Shown here one piece after another: positions 11,973 through 26,469 of a stretch of 64,000 bases of DNA (position 1 is the first letter of the stretch; every line of letters starts with the position of its first letter). A program made the position numbers and the translations under genes. The stretch lies in the NCBI RefSeq assembly GCF_001949145.1, contig NW_019091418.1:1569271-1633270 (forward strand), written 5' to 3'. The notes beneath the pieces are model-generated. The model did no database searches and was not told where the DNA came from. It saw only the letters and a list, made by a program, of their open reading frames with translations. The DNA comes from Acanthaster planci (taxonomy: Eukaryota; Echinodermata; Asteroidea; Valvatida; Acanthasteridae).

Positions 11973-14900
11973 ATCTCAGTGGCTTTGTGTTCATGTTAAA
12001 ATGTTAGAACACATTACAAATTCATTTCGTTTTACAACAGCCACCATGTGGCAGGTATCTGAGGCAAGGCCACTCAGGCTGCTGCATTTTGGGAAAATTA
12101 GGATCATGCTGAGATATCTTTTGACATTGGCCTTTCCAGTGAAATGATTAATTAATATGATGTATACAATCTGTTGTCCTCTAATAATGCATTAATTACA
12201 GTAAGAATACATGCAAAACAGTAATAGGGTTTTACATAGAAACTAAAAGTTGCAACAGGAAAGTGTTAAATTCTTAGTTGTGGCGATCCCAACATAGACT
12301 TTGATTGATTAATACCTGATACAAAATTTCTTATTTCAATTTGATCATTTTTTGAAACATCAAATTTAAAGAAGGTTTGTTTTTTTACAAAGATACATTG
12401 ATGTTGGGACATATAAGGAACAGCTGCAGTTGTGGCAAAACCTTTCAGGAATCATGGCTTTGCAAAACTTTTCTTAAGGTTTGTGGTATTTTTTTTTCAC
12501 CTAGCTGGAGCAATGAAAGATCTAAGGTGCTCTCCACTGACACATCGCCAGTCTTTATCATCAGGCAAAATACAGCTAATCAAATCATGCCAACTAGGGT
12601 TGGGTTATGAGTCACCAAATTTTTCACCAAAAACTCCACCATGGTTTGCACAGGCCTATAAACATGTAAACTGAGGTGAACACTAACAGAAAAAGAGCAC
12701 TGGGTCCCACAGAACATCTCTGGGAGCCTGTCCGTTTTGAAGTGAGTGCACTTAATTTCTTCAAAGTCTGTAAAACTCGAGACCAAGTCATGCTCAGTTC
12801 TTAGGGGTGTGGAACATGTACAGCACAGACTGGTCACCATCACTACGCATGTCCATATACCTTGGCTTATGGCAAACTGGATTTTGTATGGATTCTTCTT
12901 TTTCTGTTCAGTTTTTTAAAACCCTATTATACCTAAAAGGGTCATTTCTGGCTTTCCTGCACTCATTTTACGGCAATTTGATCCAATAGTGACCACCCTA
13001 CCTTATTTGGACAAAAAAGTTTCCCTTGCTATCAAACAAGCTCTATAATACAGATTCAGGACAATTCCCCTGAAAAATTCTTTTCATTTATTTCGGAGGG
13101 GAAAAAAATCAGAAAATTTCTGTACAGTGACCGACAATAACACACTGAGCAGTGTGAAAACACGGCCTCCTTTACAAGTTGCCAACTTACCATTTGGATT
13201 AAAATAAACTCTACAGTGATTACAGTTGATTTTTGTTTTTAGATTGGTGAAATCTACTCTCTCCTGTATTCTACTTTCTTCAAAAGAAAACTTTAAGAGT
13301 TCAAATTGTTAAGTTGTTGCAAAAATTACAGTGTACAAATCATCAGGAACAACCAGATCCAAGGTAAAGGACAAGAACAAACAGGGTGTCTACATAAAAA
13401 GTATACCGAGTTAAACATTACATAAATACATAAATATGTCAGATGTACATTGACAGGAATGGTTGCCATGTGGAGGGCACAGCACAAACGTATGAGGTAA
13501 GAAGCAAAAACAAAGCAGATTAGATTGATTTAGGTACATTCCCTGTTTTCAAGAATGCAAAGGCATTAGGTATTCTGCACACTTGCACGGTTGAGTCTTG
13601 TTAAAAAAATGTGCAAACCTGTCACAGTGCCGATTTCAGTATACTTAACATTGGTCTAGTTTGTTCACCCATCGGTGCCAATTACATCACAAGCTGTATA
13701 CCACTGCAGAGAGGACATTCTGCCCTTTCTAGAGATATATTTCTCTTTCCCATATATGAAGTAGTTTTACCAAAACAGTAATTTTTATCTCGGTACACTT
13801 TATGTGGATACCCTGTCCGTATAGAAAAAAAACCTGGTTAAGTTAAACTACCTGCTGACTTGAAGCAAAACATTTTGTTCCTTACGACATACCACTGTCT
13901 GAGTAGACACCATTGGCACTTGTGCAAGTACATGTACATAGTTACCAGTGATATAATCACAGAATTGTGGCACTTTGTAAATGGTCTTCGGCTGGACTTT
14001 GTTTAAGGCAGAAGGCTCCTGAAAGCCTGTATTCATACCTGGCAGTTTTTTGAAAACTCTAGCCTGGCACCATTTGTAGGCCCTTTAATGTCCAAGTGAA
14101 ATTAAAGAACTCCTGTTTAGAGTTTGATGTCAACCAGTTTGATGTTCCCATAGTGGGAAGATACTTGCAATGCTATAGACCTGCTGAAGTCAGTAACCTT
14201 GTTCAGGCCTAGGGCTGAAACCAGCAATACAGACGACTCTCATTTTACCAGCAACTTATTATATTCGCGGCTAGAGGTTGAAGAAAAATCAGCCTTTGTT
14301 TGGTTTTTGATTTTACCTAAGAATTATTCAAAATGTGAATTAGTCTGACTGATTTCAAAGAGGGTTGTATTTTCATTTCATTTATTACTTGGTTGTACAT
14401 TATTTTCTGGTTTTTTAATAGCTGTGTGGGATTTTAAACACTTTGTGAATAATTCTTGTAATATTGCAACGACAGCCAGCCATAGTTTTTGCAGCCACTT
14501 ACAGGGAAACGTGACTGTGATGTCAAAAAAGCAGACCCTATAAAACATGTTAAAGAAATGGCCCAGTACTCTGCCACAACTTATCAAACAAGCTCAGCTT
14601 TCCGGCCTGGTTGCCATCCCATAATAGAGGGCACGATTGAAAAACAGAGAAATTATTTACTGCCGAGTCTGTCACCTGCATTGAAAAAACCCGAACAAAA
14701 ACCATAAGATGTGGAACATACAAGCAAAATGAACACATATTCAGATCTACACGTACAATTACACGTCACATGGCAACCAAAATGAAATCTTCATCAAATG
14801 GGTTCATCACTTGTGTACTGAATAAAGATGTTATTTTGAATACAAAAGATTAGACTGAAAAGCATAAAGTAAGCAAGCATTTGCAATTCTGTGGATCAAA

Positions 14901-17900
14901 CACAATTCCATACAATATATGAAAAACTATAAGTCGAGGAAAATGCTAAAAATGGACTGCAAAGTTACACTTGTACACATCTGTGGCCCTCATGGTCTGG
15001 AGAAGCCAAGCAACCAGACGGACAATCATTTCTTTTAAACACACTGCACCACCACATGTATAAATGAGCAGCCCACGTAGCAGGACACCATCAGAAAATA
15101 ATTGATATCCACAAAGCTAAGCGAGATTCCATTCACATAACAGTTCTGCAGCTCTCCACGAGTTCAGCTAGAATATTTGCGTGTTCCTCAGGCTCTAAAG
15201 ATCATGTGAGCTTGTGTGATAACACCAACAGTGAAGAAGAACTGACTAACTCAAGGATAACTATGGATCTAGTGGACTGCGCAGCCACTTTGTGGCTCAC
15301 TAATACAGAGAAGTGCTCCTAAATGATGCGGGGGCGGGGAGGAGGGGTTTGTCACATTCAGTCCAGCTGAAGTTTTTTTACGACCAGAGGTCCGATTTTC
15401 CGCTTGATAGAAAAACATGTACATGTACAAATTAAGAAAATGGTCTTAATGCGACCAGTAATCAAATTGTGGGCTTCAGTGACTCAAAGTCCTGTACTAT
15501 CAATACTTCTACAGCCGAAAGGATTGAATATACACGTGACATCAATAACCTCTGAAATGTTTAAATGCAATTAAATGCATGCATCAGATTATGTATGACA
15601 ACCATGGTGTTAAAGGTGAGTATTTAACTGAATATTCAAACTTTATTACAGGAGTCTATACAGTTGATAAGGCATTTTTTCCCAAGATATACAGAAATTG
15701 CATCATTACTCGACAGTAACAGAACAATACAACTAGAGTTTGTAAGACACAACATAAGCACGCATGCACAGGGGTGGAATAAGTTCTTATTTGAAGTTTG
15801 AAATATCACTATGTCACTAAACTGCGACAACTTGACTCACATGTGGTTAACATGATACAAATATTTAGTGCAATGCAATATTTGTTGAAATTATGACAAA
15901 TCGTGCCAAGAGAGGGCGCTGTCCTGCCTCTCTAGCAGAGAAGACATGCTGAAACACCAGATACCAAGTACATGTAAGCCTTCGGTATGTTAAGTGTATT
16001 GCTCATTTGTCTCGTTGACAGTGCATGTTGAGGTGATATGAAATGAGCACAGCTGAGCTTATAACGGGTCTTGGTACTGTTCTTGGTCTGTGCTGTTTTC
16101 AAACACATATTGAATTATACCAGTTGGAGTCTCCAGCAAGCATCCATGCAATGTAAGCTACGGTAACTACATTAATTCCTTTTTGGCACTTTCACATCAG
16201 CTGTGACACATGTACATGCATCAAGGGTTTGCTGAAACCAACAGCAGTATTACACAGTACAGCGACGCAGTCAGTCAAGTACTTTTATTTTTGAGCAATA
16301 GTTTACAAACGTCAAGAACAACTAACAACAAAGAGTTCTGGGCGCAGGACAAAGTATTCCTCTCGATTCAAGTTGATCTGTAAAATCATCCCACCTACAG
16401 AAGTACCATTCACATACATTGAACAATCTTTAAAATTTGGAAGACATGCCTTAAATGATCTCATGTTTCACAATTTACAATTTCCTACTTCACTATTCAC
16501 TGATACAAATCTTTTAGAGCCAAAAACAAACAGCAAAGGCATCCGAAGGCTTTTTTCTGAATTTTTTACAGACACAAATAGGCAAGTGGCGTAACATACG
16601 TTTGTAATGTTGCAGAGGAAAGTAAAATCATAGTGCATAATGTTCCAAGACTTTCAGACCAAGATGGGCCCACTCTCTGTTCAGAGTCCAAAAGAAAAGA
16701 CGGTGAGATAAACATGAGGTGATAGCAATGTCCCATAAAAAGTGACACTTGAAGACGACCCGTCATTTCATCTTTCTTTTTCTGCTTTTTGCTCCTAAGT
16801 AAATGCCGCTCTTGACAAGCTCTTTTCTCATCTGAGAGCAGGATTTTTCTCTTTGTTGTAGACAAGTAACGGCAGCGACATCAGCTACTCCAAGAGCATT
16901 TCTGGCAAGAATGGCAAATATGCCTACACATCTGCATGCCACATGGAACTTGTATCAAGTCCTCTTCACCTTAACAAAATAATAACCTCTGCCCTTTACC
17001 CTGAAAGGCGGCTGGTGCTCTGATGGTGAGAACCAACCAAGTAAGCTTGCATCCTGTACCTCTCATAAAAATGTGCATGTACCACTCGGAACAATTTTCC
17101 CAATCAACAGTCACACCTGTACTTGAAACAAACAAGGAAAAAAAATGTGCAGATTCAAACTAGAGGGCATGATACTGAATGTGATTAAACAATACATACG
17201 GTCAGTACGAGGTAACCATGGCATTATGATCTGCAATGCTTTCAAATACTGCAAGACTAGATCAGCATTACATTGCTATTTAATACACGTAATAATTCCC
17301 TTTTTAACAGTATGACGATGCTTGGCAGCCTAAATGTACACTTCCACAGCAGCCATTTTGCAGGGTAGCTAACTTTCCCACTGGGATATACATGTATATC
17401 AGCATAAACCCTTTTTTGCTAAGACTATCTTTGAACTTGTTTACGAGGCAAGTCACTCGTGCCATTTTTCCGGGATAATTCAGTTTTTTTCCCCCCCTCA
17501 TACCAGTTGGCAGGCCTCAAGTCCAACCTAAGTTGAGTTCACAGTGCAGCCAATGCTACTGGTAGATCAAAATGTACGACCGACAACAGTCAGGCACATC
17601 AGACAACATCTGTGAAAGGGAAAACAAAATACTGCAATTTGTCACTTGCAGTCAACCAGAGAAATTCAACTTGCTCATGGAAGCTCTAGAAACCACAGGC
17701 ATGAACTCTCCTGTGCCGATATGGGTCTTCTGAGGAAAATCTGTACATGCAAGGCCACGCCTGCTCATGCTGCTAGGCGAACCTTTACTGAACCATGTCC
17801 ATTTGTGGCACACTGCCGGTGGCCCTGACACATTTCTTCACCCCTGAATCACTAACAGCAAGCAACTAAATATTTAAATTAAAGGACAAATGTACCATGT

Positions 17901-18271
17901 GGAAACTACGATATCCACACAACCTACATCTGACTGTTTTTAATATGAATCGTGATTTGTAAGGCATCGATAGGCCGTCCATCACTCTGCGAGCCCCATC
18001 CCTGATGTCACAGCCTGCATTTCCGTCTCGACAGGAAAAGTGTTAATGCACTGACTCGAGAAGATGAAGATCCCTAAAGCTGGGTTGGATTCCAGTTTTT
18101 AATATCCCTAAGTAGGGATTGAGGTCCTCTCCTTTGGGAGTAATGCCTTTTCTACACTTTTGTACCTGCAGACGACGGCGTGCTATAGGGTATAGATTTG
18201 GTAGAATCTGGCAGGTGATACGGGAGACATTGATTGGTGCATTTCTGCTCATGTAAAGCCTAAATGTACCT

Positions 18272-18344
18272 TTAACTGGGGGCCGCTAAATCCAAAGCTT
18301 TCTTCCTCTCAATGGCATCGAAGTACCACACGGTGATAGCATAC
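18272..18344 (-). CDS. EGLN1: EGLN/PHD exon 4 (C-terminus, stop)
   Basis: On the minus strand an AG acceptor (18345-18346) precedes G, which completes the split AGG codon for the 2-oxoglutarate-binding Arg (R383 of the 406-aa product). The peptide runs YAITVWYFDAIERKKALDLA.. to a TAA at 18272-18274. RYAITVWYFDA is the last double-stranded beta-helix strand of all PHDs. Vertebrate PHD2 continues through another exon with a longer C-terminal tail; here translation stops 23 codons into the exon, giving a shorter tail. No in-frame donor before the stop suggests an alternative ending. Confidence 0.93.
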
Positions 18345-19192
18345 CTGAAGGCAGAGATATTAAGCTGATGAAGTTGAGCAGAGAAACTAAGCATACGTTT
18401 CACGATTGGTAATCCAATATCTTAAGTCTGCTTCTGGGTACCACAAGTAAAAATCTGCTTTGTGTCGACCTGAGGAGACAAAGATAAGAGCTACACTGTA
18501 CGTTTGGGGGGAGGGAGTTGAAATTGGCCAGAAAATGATAACGTACATGTACACAGAGGCCAAACCCACGCAGACACATCAGAGAAATCCGCTCAGAAGA
18601 ACAAGATTGCCGCGAGGCACAGCTGTCTGGTTTCAATGATGATGGGGAGGGCCTTCCCAATGCAGATTCATAATTTGCATTCTCCGCAAATCCTACAAGG
18701 TACATGTACCAGTGGGTCGGCCTAGGATTTGTCTCACAATAAGATGCTGAGCTCTGAACACCAACAAGCTTTGATAGATACAAGGAGGTCTTCCTTAGGG
18801 TTTCAAAACAAATGCGATACATGTCCATTTGGAAACATGGACATAAAAAGGGCACTCCATTTCAATATTTCCAAGCATTTACTCCAAAGACAGAGCCCTC
18901 TTAAATTCTCCCAACCTCACAACTCTGCAGAAATTTACGTGGCAATGGAGTTGGAAGCTTAAATAAGTTGTGACCCTGAAGATGAAGGAAACCATTCTAA
19001 AAGTTTCATCTAATTTAAGTCTGCCAGCTAACCATTTTTCTGGAACTTTGAAAACGTGGTTAAAAACTACGCTCTTAAATATACAGTACACACTGACAAC
19101 CTATGCAGGCCAATTTGTGACCCTTCAAATTTACCAAGTACTAGTATTCCCCCCCCTCCTTCAAATGTCCAAGGACTGGCGATGAAACCTAC
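18345..19192 (-). other. EGLN intron 3
   Basis: An 848-bp GT-AG intron (donor GTAGGT at 19192-19187, acceptor TTCAG at 18349-18345). Nothing of note seen inside it. Confidence 0.85.
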
Positions 19193-19329
19193 CTGGTGCT
19201 GAAGGCCGGCATGACTTCATGAGGATTCCTCCGATCTGACCAGAAGAAGATTAATCGGTTGAAGATGGGATCTACACTGGCCATTCTATCCTCACCACGA
19301 GGATACAACCTCAGGGTTCCACCCATGGT
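19193..19329 (-). CDS. EGLN1: EGLN/PHD exon 3 (distal iron-ligand His)
   Basis: 137 bp on the minus strand: 45 codons plus two bases (AG) of the split Arg codon. The acceptor is AAATTTTAG and the donor GTAGGT. The peptide contains GGTLRLYPRG, DPIFNRLIFFWSDRRNPHEV and MPAFST. By family knowledge the His in NPHEV (residue 374 of this product) is the distal Fe(II) ligand. WSDRRNPHEV is nearly invariant in PHDs. Human PHD2 has its iron ligand and its Arg at the same residue numbers, 374 and 383. Confidence 0.95.
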
Positions 19330-19628
19330 CTAAAATTTGAGAAAAAAATACATCTTATGATTGCTACATGTTCCTAAATTTAATATGAAGGTTGACCTCC
19401 ATGTCATCACATGTATCCTCTCTAACTCACACATATGTATACTTGTGGGGTATTTCCTTTGTTCATGGACAAAATTTCAAATCACTGCCATTTCAACCAA
19501 ATTCAGTTTCCTGGGTTGAAATTTCGACCGTATGTCCCTTATATAAAACACTTCAATTTGCGACGGATGAATGGCACTTGACAATTCCTCCTTTTTGAGT
19601 AAATTTGAAATATCCATTTCGTGAAATT

Positions 19629-19659
19629 CTTGTGGGGTACCACTTTAGTACCCCACAAG
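19629..19659. repeat. 12-bp stem hairpin (CTTGTGGGGTAC)
   Basis: CTTGTGGGGTAC, a 7-base loop, then GTACCCCACAAG: a perfect stem. A related but broken copy follows at 19673-19709 (CTGTGGGGTACT..AGTACCCC), suggesting a degraded palindromic repeat. Confidence 0.7.
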
Positions 19660-20769
19660 GGTCAAAACTGGCCTGTGGGGTACTTTCCATTGTTCCAGTA
19701 CCCCTTAAGGCACCATGTACAAGCGCTTGGTGCACTGATGCTCAACACATATACATGTACATGTACCAGCAGCTACCAGATGATAAAAGAGTCACCACAT
19801 ACATAAAAAGTACTTTCAGAAATGTCAAATGTTCACACAATAAACAAACTAGAGCAACCTTCCATCATCTGATTCATTTCAAGTCTTGATTAACTTTTGC
19901 ATCCTATGTTGCCCTTCAAGCAGACAGCTGGCATGTCCGGCTGACCGACCAAAAAGTGTCCTCAAACAAACTTCATTCAAAACTTTGTACATGTATGCTT
20001 TAACAAAGATTTAATTAATGGCAAACATATTCAATGCATACAGAAATACTGTAATTTACAGGGAAGACAACAGACATATTAAATGAATTTCATCAAACAA
20101 CACCCATGAATTAAGGATTGGACACCTGTGCTGTGGTTTTATCATTTACACCAATTAAATGAAGTAGGAAGGATTTAAGGATTTTAAGTGGGAACTACCT
20201 ATTTGTACTGACACAATGGTATCAATCGTTACTTGGCTGACTTATAATGAACAAAATGAAGTGATAAGTCTTAAAGATAAACACTTGCTAGACAACAAAG
20301 GTATTTTGTTTATGTATTGACTGAAAAAACTTTACATAATAATTAATATCATTTGAATAGTGCTGATAATGTGAAGAATGCACCCGGTACTACCCCCGGA
20401 GTGCGGTTAATTTCAAGAAGATGGAGCTTTTTATCAAATTATATTCTCCAATAATGACAAAGCTTGTTTCAACGATTAGAAAACAATGTTCAGCATGTTT
20501 TGAATACAAAATCTCGTCTGTTTTGTTTCGTTTCATTTTTAGAGACAATTTAATCAAGCTGTCACAACTGTTGAAAAACAAGACAAGAAAGCGTGAAACA
20601 AGCACTGGAATAACAGCAACTAAAAGTATAAACCTCCAAACAACCAAATATGTCCAATTACAGCAGGATTGAATGGCATGACTGTACACTGTACAGTGTA
20701 GAGTCTATGTACAAGTACAGGTACAAGAGAACATGTGTAAAAATGGCACAGTACGTGTAATTACAAGTT

Positions 20770-20802
20770 ACTTCAGGATTTCACAGTTTGAAATCCTGAA
20801 GT
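20770..20802. repeat. Perfect 14-bp stem hairpin
   Basis: ACTTCAGGATTTCA and TGAAATCCTGAAGT are exact reverse complements around a 5-base loop (CAGTT). Function unknown; it could be the remnant of a palindromic element. Confidence 0.8.
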
Positions 20803-23800
20803 GCACTCTCTAGCTACTCAATATCTAACATGTCCTTGAGTTTCCAAAACTAAATGGTACATTTTGGTTTCATTAGAAAGGCTGCAGCTTTATAAGGGTT
20901 TTCAAACATAAACAAATCTTCACTGCCATCCTTTGCTTACATCATACCTTGCGTTGCTTACTTCCCAGGCTCCGGGTCAGCTGCACATGCAACTTTTGAT
21001 CAAAGTGTAAGGATTCCGACTGACTGAATACAATGTAATTGCCCAAAAGAGGGTTGGTAGTTAACTGATTTGTAACGGCCATTGTACCCTCTTCCATCTG
21101 ACTGATAGCAAAATCTCACATTTCCAACCCTAATGTTATGTTACACAACATGCAAATCTGTTTTAATACTGTTAGACTTTTGTCTCTGATCTGATGACTT
21201 CTGAAGCTTCGCTGCTGCCCACCTTCATCAGCAAAACCCCTGAATTTGAACACCTCAACTCATTAGCCCTGTAACAGTCCTCAATACTCCAATTTAGAAA
21301 TACACACCTCGGGGGAAGAGGGGGGGGTTAGGGGGTAATGTTCAACAACCCAAAGTACATGTCCATGTGCACAACAGGGACGAATAGATCAGTCGAAAAA
21401 GAGCGCACACAGCATAACTGCAGTCACAAGGTCACATCATTTTGTCCTCAATTATCTTTGTTCACGCCGTTCTTGTTGGAGGATTCAATTGAATCGCATG
21501 GAAAAGATAACCAGTCTAATTCCATAAGGTCAAAAACCTCAAACATACCGCTTGATTAAAAAGTGAACCCATTAACTGAAGGGGTGTCTTGCATTTTGAG
21601 TCAAACCTCATTCAGCTATCGTACTGTACACCCCTTAGAGATTACATGTACATACATTGTGTACACCATGGAAAGGTCATCTTCTGCAGTGTGTCATTCA
21701 AAAGCTAAAAACACTATCCGTTTTATGCATGGACTTAACAGTTTTGTCATTTCTTAGCAGGTGCATGATTTCAATTGGAATCTGTTCTCCTGCTTCCAAG
21801 AGCATTTGTCTTTGTTTAGTGCCACTGGCACGGTAAACAATCAAAAAGAGAAATATTCAACTGTTGAGTACAGCAAGCAAATGCTTGAAATGAATCCTGC
21901 AAATCTTGCTCAGTTTTGCTCTTATTAATAAATGGTGAATAACAACTTAGTGGCATGTAAATATACACATTGGTATCTGTCCTCAAAAGGTCTTGGACTA
22001 TGAAATGTTGGTGAACAGTGTACTTGAGAATTCCAACTGTCATTTTCATGTCATGCCAAGTGACGCCCGGCACTGTCCCACAAAACAATCACCTCATGGT
22101 GCGTCAATGGTGATCATCTCTGTGCGTTGTTAGGGGTAACTCATTTAATATCTGTGCCGCTTATCTGCGCTTGGATGCGATGGGAATGTTGTGCCAAGTG
22201 GTCAGTAAACAATGATGCTCACACAGGGAAAAAAGCTGAGTCACTCAACATGATACATGTATCACTGATCAGATCCATCAGAAATGACAATGCACCATAC
22301 AGGAAATAGGAACACTGACTGGCATTTACATGTACTCTTGGCTTTCACAATGGTACCAGTTTGCCACTGACAGTTTCTGAACAAAAAATCACATGAAGAA
22401 TGAGACAAAATACATACATGTTGGTACTAAATACCCCTGGAAGAATAGAATAAGAAAACATGCACCATATTCCACTGGGCATCCTCGGAAAAAATTGGGT
22501 GCCAAAATAGTAATTTGAGGAAAATATCAACATTTTGGCATTTGTCTATGTATGATGAACATACACGTATTGTACATGTACAGTACGTGTACATGTAAGC
22601 TACAGCACATGTACAAATTTATGTACATACATGTTCATTTAGGCCTACCATGTATACCGGTAAGATTTTCAGAGATTCTGCAAAACACAAACATCATAGT
22701 GTATTAGTTAAAATTCAGCTTCACATTTATCCATTCAACAAACCTCTGCTTCTACAAATACATGTACATGTATACACGTACATCAAAGCACACATGTTCA
22801 GTCCACACCATATGTCACATGACTCGATATCAACATGGCAGCATGAACACTATAAGTCTTCACACTCTCCACATTCCCTAGCCTGTAGGTGCATGTTCAA
22901 TTACATGTATGTACTGGTTCCACAACATTATGCACAGACTTAATTCTCCTAAGTACACGTACCACATTGAATTGATAAAGTCAGCATCAATTGATAAAAA
23001 CTATGTACACGAACACTGCACAGTCATGAACACACATGTACATGTACATGTACATGTAGGCACGCTGCGTGCACAACTTTTTTAATGACTCATCTTTTTT
23101 TATTGATGCACTCATCGATGTACATGTACTGTACATGTATCCCAGTCTGTGCCTTGCTAAATCACATTTCAATGAACATGTACATATGTACATCTTTTAC
23201 ATCTACATGTGCATGTGCATACATGTACATGTACCTGTATCATATCCACATGTACATCATACATAAAATGGCAATTACAATTTTAAGACACGAAGCCTTT
23301 CATCAAAGTCCTTCTAAAAGTAGAAGCCAGTCCCCACCACTGAAGTGAAATAGATTTCCTGGAAACTGCACAGCATGGGTACATGTATACAGCATATACG
23401 GGTTATATAAACAGTCCAATCCAACCATGATTGGATCGTGTGCTGATGACAGTGGCTTTGGCAAAGAACCTGTGTTTATGAACAAGTCTCCCAAACCAGG
23501 ATGCAATGTAAACCAAACAGCGTGCTGAATCTGAAAGGTCCAAAGGGGAGGGGAATTCAGAAAAATCGTGTTGACGTAAGCAGCGACCTTTGACATCTAA
23601 CTGGGCCCCCATCCTTCAATAATCCACTGGTAGGCTTTGGAGGGTTTGCAGGATTGAAATAAAAGGCACAACCAAGCCACCATCAGTTACGGTAGCATGG
23701 GATTCAATGCGCCCTTGGAGGTTAACCCATACACAGAATGCACTGCTGGCTTCTTGCAAAGTTGAGGGATGGAAATATTATTGGGAGGTTCTTAAGAAAA

Positions 23801-24746
23801 ATGCTTTGGTTATTAAGGGGCCACGTCAAAAAAGCAGTCTACTGCTTGTGTGACATAGGTCAAATACCCTTGACAGGTTGTCTGGTTTCTGGTAACAAAT
23901 GTAATTTCACACACGTGGTGTTACATGACAACTTAGGCTCCTTTTATTAAAATTTGCACAACTTCAATTTCATGTCACAGAAGGCCAAGATTTTAAGCAG
24001 AAATACAGACTTTCAGGGGGAAGAACACATTTTGAAAGGCAAGGCTCCAAAAAGAATGCACCTGTGGACAGGGCAATGATTCAGAGTTTAAAAAATGCTT
24101 TTGCTTAGCCTTACAGGTTTGTGCACTACCTGTACATGTGGTACAAGTTGTACCAATGAGAGACACATGGGCAGTCAGTCATTAAGGTACCGGTACTTGC
24201 AGCAAGAGAACAACATTACGTAAGAACGTTCAGGAGATTGGAGGGGAGTGGACTTCCCCCCCCCCCATTTTTGACTAGTGGGGTTAAGGGGATACCGATA
24301 GGTCAAAGGATCATCCAAGACTTTGCAATGAACACCTGCCCCCCCTCCCCGGCCACATACCGGTACATGGATGTTGTCAATACAGAACGTGACAAGTTTT
24401 ATCTGCCGACTGCATTTACATGTAAACCATCTCATTGTCAGCTCAACAATCTCCAATCAATGCCCTCATTCACTGCTTAAAAACACCCTGATCTTTCAAA
24501 TACAAGTAATACAGTACAGCCTGGTATGAACAGAATTGGACAGAAGGCAAAATGAGGTAACAGTACGGTGAGGGAAGTAAAAGCAATTTCATGATTCATC
24601 ATTATTTAACGGCAGCATCACGTATGTCGCTAAGCACATCGGTGCATCCTTTATTAAGCACTTACTACTACTTATTAACCCTTCACTGCATACCAGTACA
24701 TTGTACATGTAGCTACTGTAATGCTGGTGTACATAAGCAAGCAATA

Positions 24747-25174
24747 GAGGGATTTCACATTAGCGCCGTCTGCGCATATCTGCATCGAAACCGAGGCTCT
24801 CTGTGTTGAACTTCGTTGCGCGCGCCCGCAGAGTCCACACAGTACATGGAGTATCCGGTTCGTAAGTGTGACACCACTTTATTTTAAACCACGCCCACTG
24901 CACAAGATACAGGACCATCGCAGGTACGTTAGTTCGCGGTCAATTGTCGTTATTTTTTCTTTTGATTTTACGTGTCGAGTCATCCTGAACGACTCTTCCA
25001 CAAAAAATTGCAGCCTGAAAAGTCTGAATTTAACACACCGTTATGTATTTTGTGACTTGACTCCTTACTTTCAATCGTTTGATCGTATTAAGAATTGAAG
25101 CTGACACATACAGCCTCGTTTTCAAACGTGGAAGTGCGCAGATCGACGCTAAAAGTGTCGTATTGGGATCCCTC
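24747..25174 (+). mobile_element. 428-bp MITE with TA target duplication, copy 1
   Basis: Begins GAGGGATTTCACATTAGCG and ends TATTGGGATCCCTC, flanked on both sides by TA (24745-24746 and 25175-25176). Its ends are inverted repeats over at least GAGGGAT. A second copy of nearly identical length lies in opposite orientation at 38692-39120. TA duplications and the lack of a transposase fit a non-autonomous Tc1/mariner-like element. It is GC-richer than the surrounding intron, with a CGCGCGC block near 24820. Confidence 0.8.
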
Positions 25175-26462
25175 TAATGCTATGAAATAAACTCCTGAAT
25201 TCTTCAGTCTCCACTATATGCCTACAGTCACACATCCACAATGAACAGTGTCCTGTGGCATCACCTTCTCCCTAGATCTGTCTGGTGTCTGCGCTCGTCA
25301 GTAAATTCAATGCATGATTCACCAAGGTTAAAGCCATCTAGTCTGAAATCCCCCGAGCCTTCCTCTATTTCAACTATCCTATTTTCGCAGACTTAACATG
25401 CTGTGAGGCATTCCACACTCAATTTGCTTATGGAATTTGGGGAGTCTTGTCAGGTACAATTATCAGATGGAAACAAATGACCACAGATGACAAATGACAT
25501 ACCACACAAATGTCTATTCAGTTAGAATGTACAGATTATTTTATATGTAATACATGTATTTACTTTTTTAATTGCAGAACAAAAAATTTGGCTTTTTTTC
25601 ATTTTGTCATTTGCCTAGCAAAACAGTAATTTCCATCTTCAGAATTACATGTAAGACAATGAAACATTCTTCACCCCTTTTTCATTTACAAGCTCCCAGA
25701 AAAGAAAACAGACAGAGCATCGCAGAAAAGAAAAACAAACAAAAGACCAATTGAGGCATGATTTTCAATGAAAAAAAAGGGGGGGGGAATAAATGTACAA
25801 ATCATTTGCATTTGGCTTCAATTCAGCGGTCATGACTCCCAAATGTCACAGGTGAATGAAAGGTGAACCCAAATCATACCAATGTTGGAACACATGCATG
25901 TGTCAGCACCAGCAAATTACAATGGAATGAGGGGCCCACACTGAACATACATGTACATACATGAACATGTACTAATACAATGTATATCAGTCTATCAGTA
26001 CAAATACGGTACATGTACATGTACATGATGTGTACTACATTGTACCGTGTACTACATTGTACCGGTAGCTATCACTAATTCTTTTTTAAGGAGTGCCCAG
26101 AGACATTTCCTGAAACCTGTTTTTAAAGGGGTAAATTCCATATTTCTTCACAGGATGTCGCTTGGATGACTGGATAGAAAACGGCCAATAATATGTATCG
26201 GTATGTAGCATCGGAAATTTACATCAGGGTGAGACTTACATGTATCCTTATTAACATCTTGGTGCAAAATTTGCAAGAACTCTATTAATATGTGTGTACC
26301 TGTTGCAGGCATTTCAGCAGGAAACCCATCCTAATCCTTCCAAATCCTCCACTACAATCAACTACATGTTATGTACATGTATGTACCAGTATTTGTACAG
26401 TGAGTTTCAAGGAGCCTGACACTCTACATAAAGAAAGTTTTACAATGGTTGATCTCTTCCTC

Positions 26463-26469
26463 NNNNNNN
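26463..26469. other. Assembly gap (7 N)
   Basis: Seven undetermined bases in EGLN intron 2. The flanks are ordinary AT-rich intron sequence. Confidence 0.95.

Larger units (their letters stand above)
11251..18271 (-). other. 3' UTR and downstream flank of EGLN, no other gene seen
   Basis: Seven kilobases of AT-rich sequence without a convincing exon on either strand. It must contain the EGLN 3' UTR and the convergent ends of the two genes, but the boundary is not visible. CCAAGAGAGGGCGCT at 15906-15920 is one of four AAGAGAGGGC motifs. Short TACATGTAC motifs begin to appear from about 13900 onward. Confidence 0.35.
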
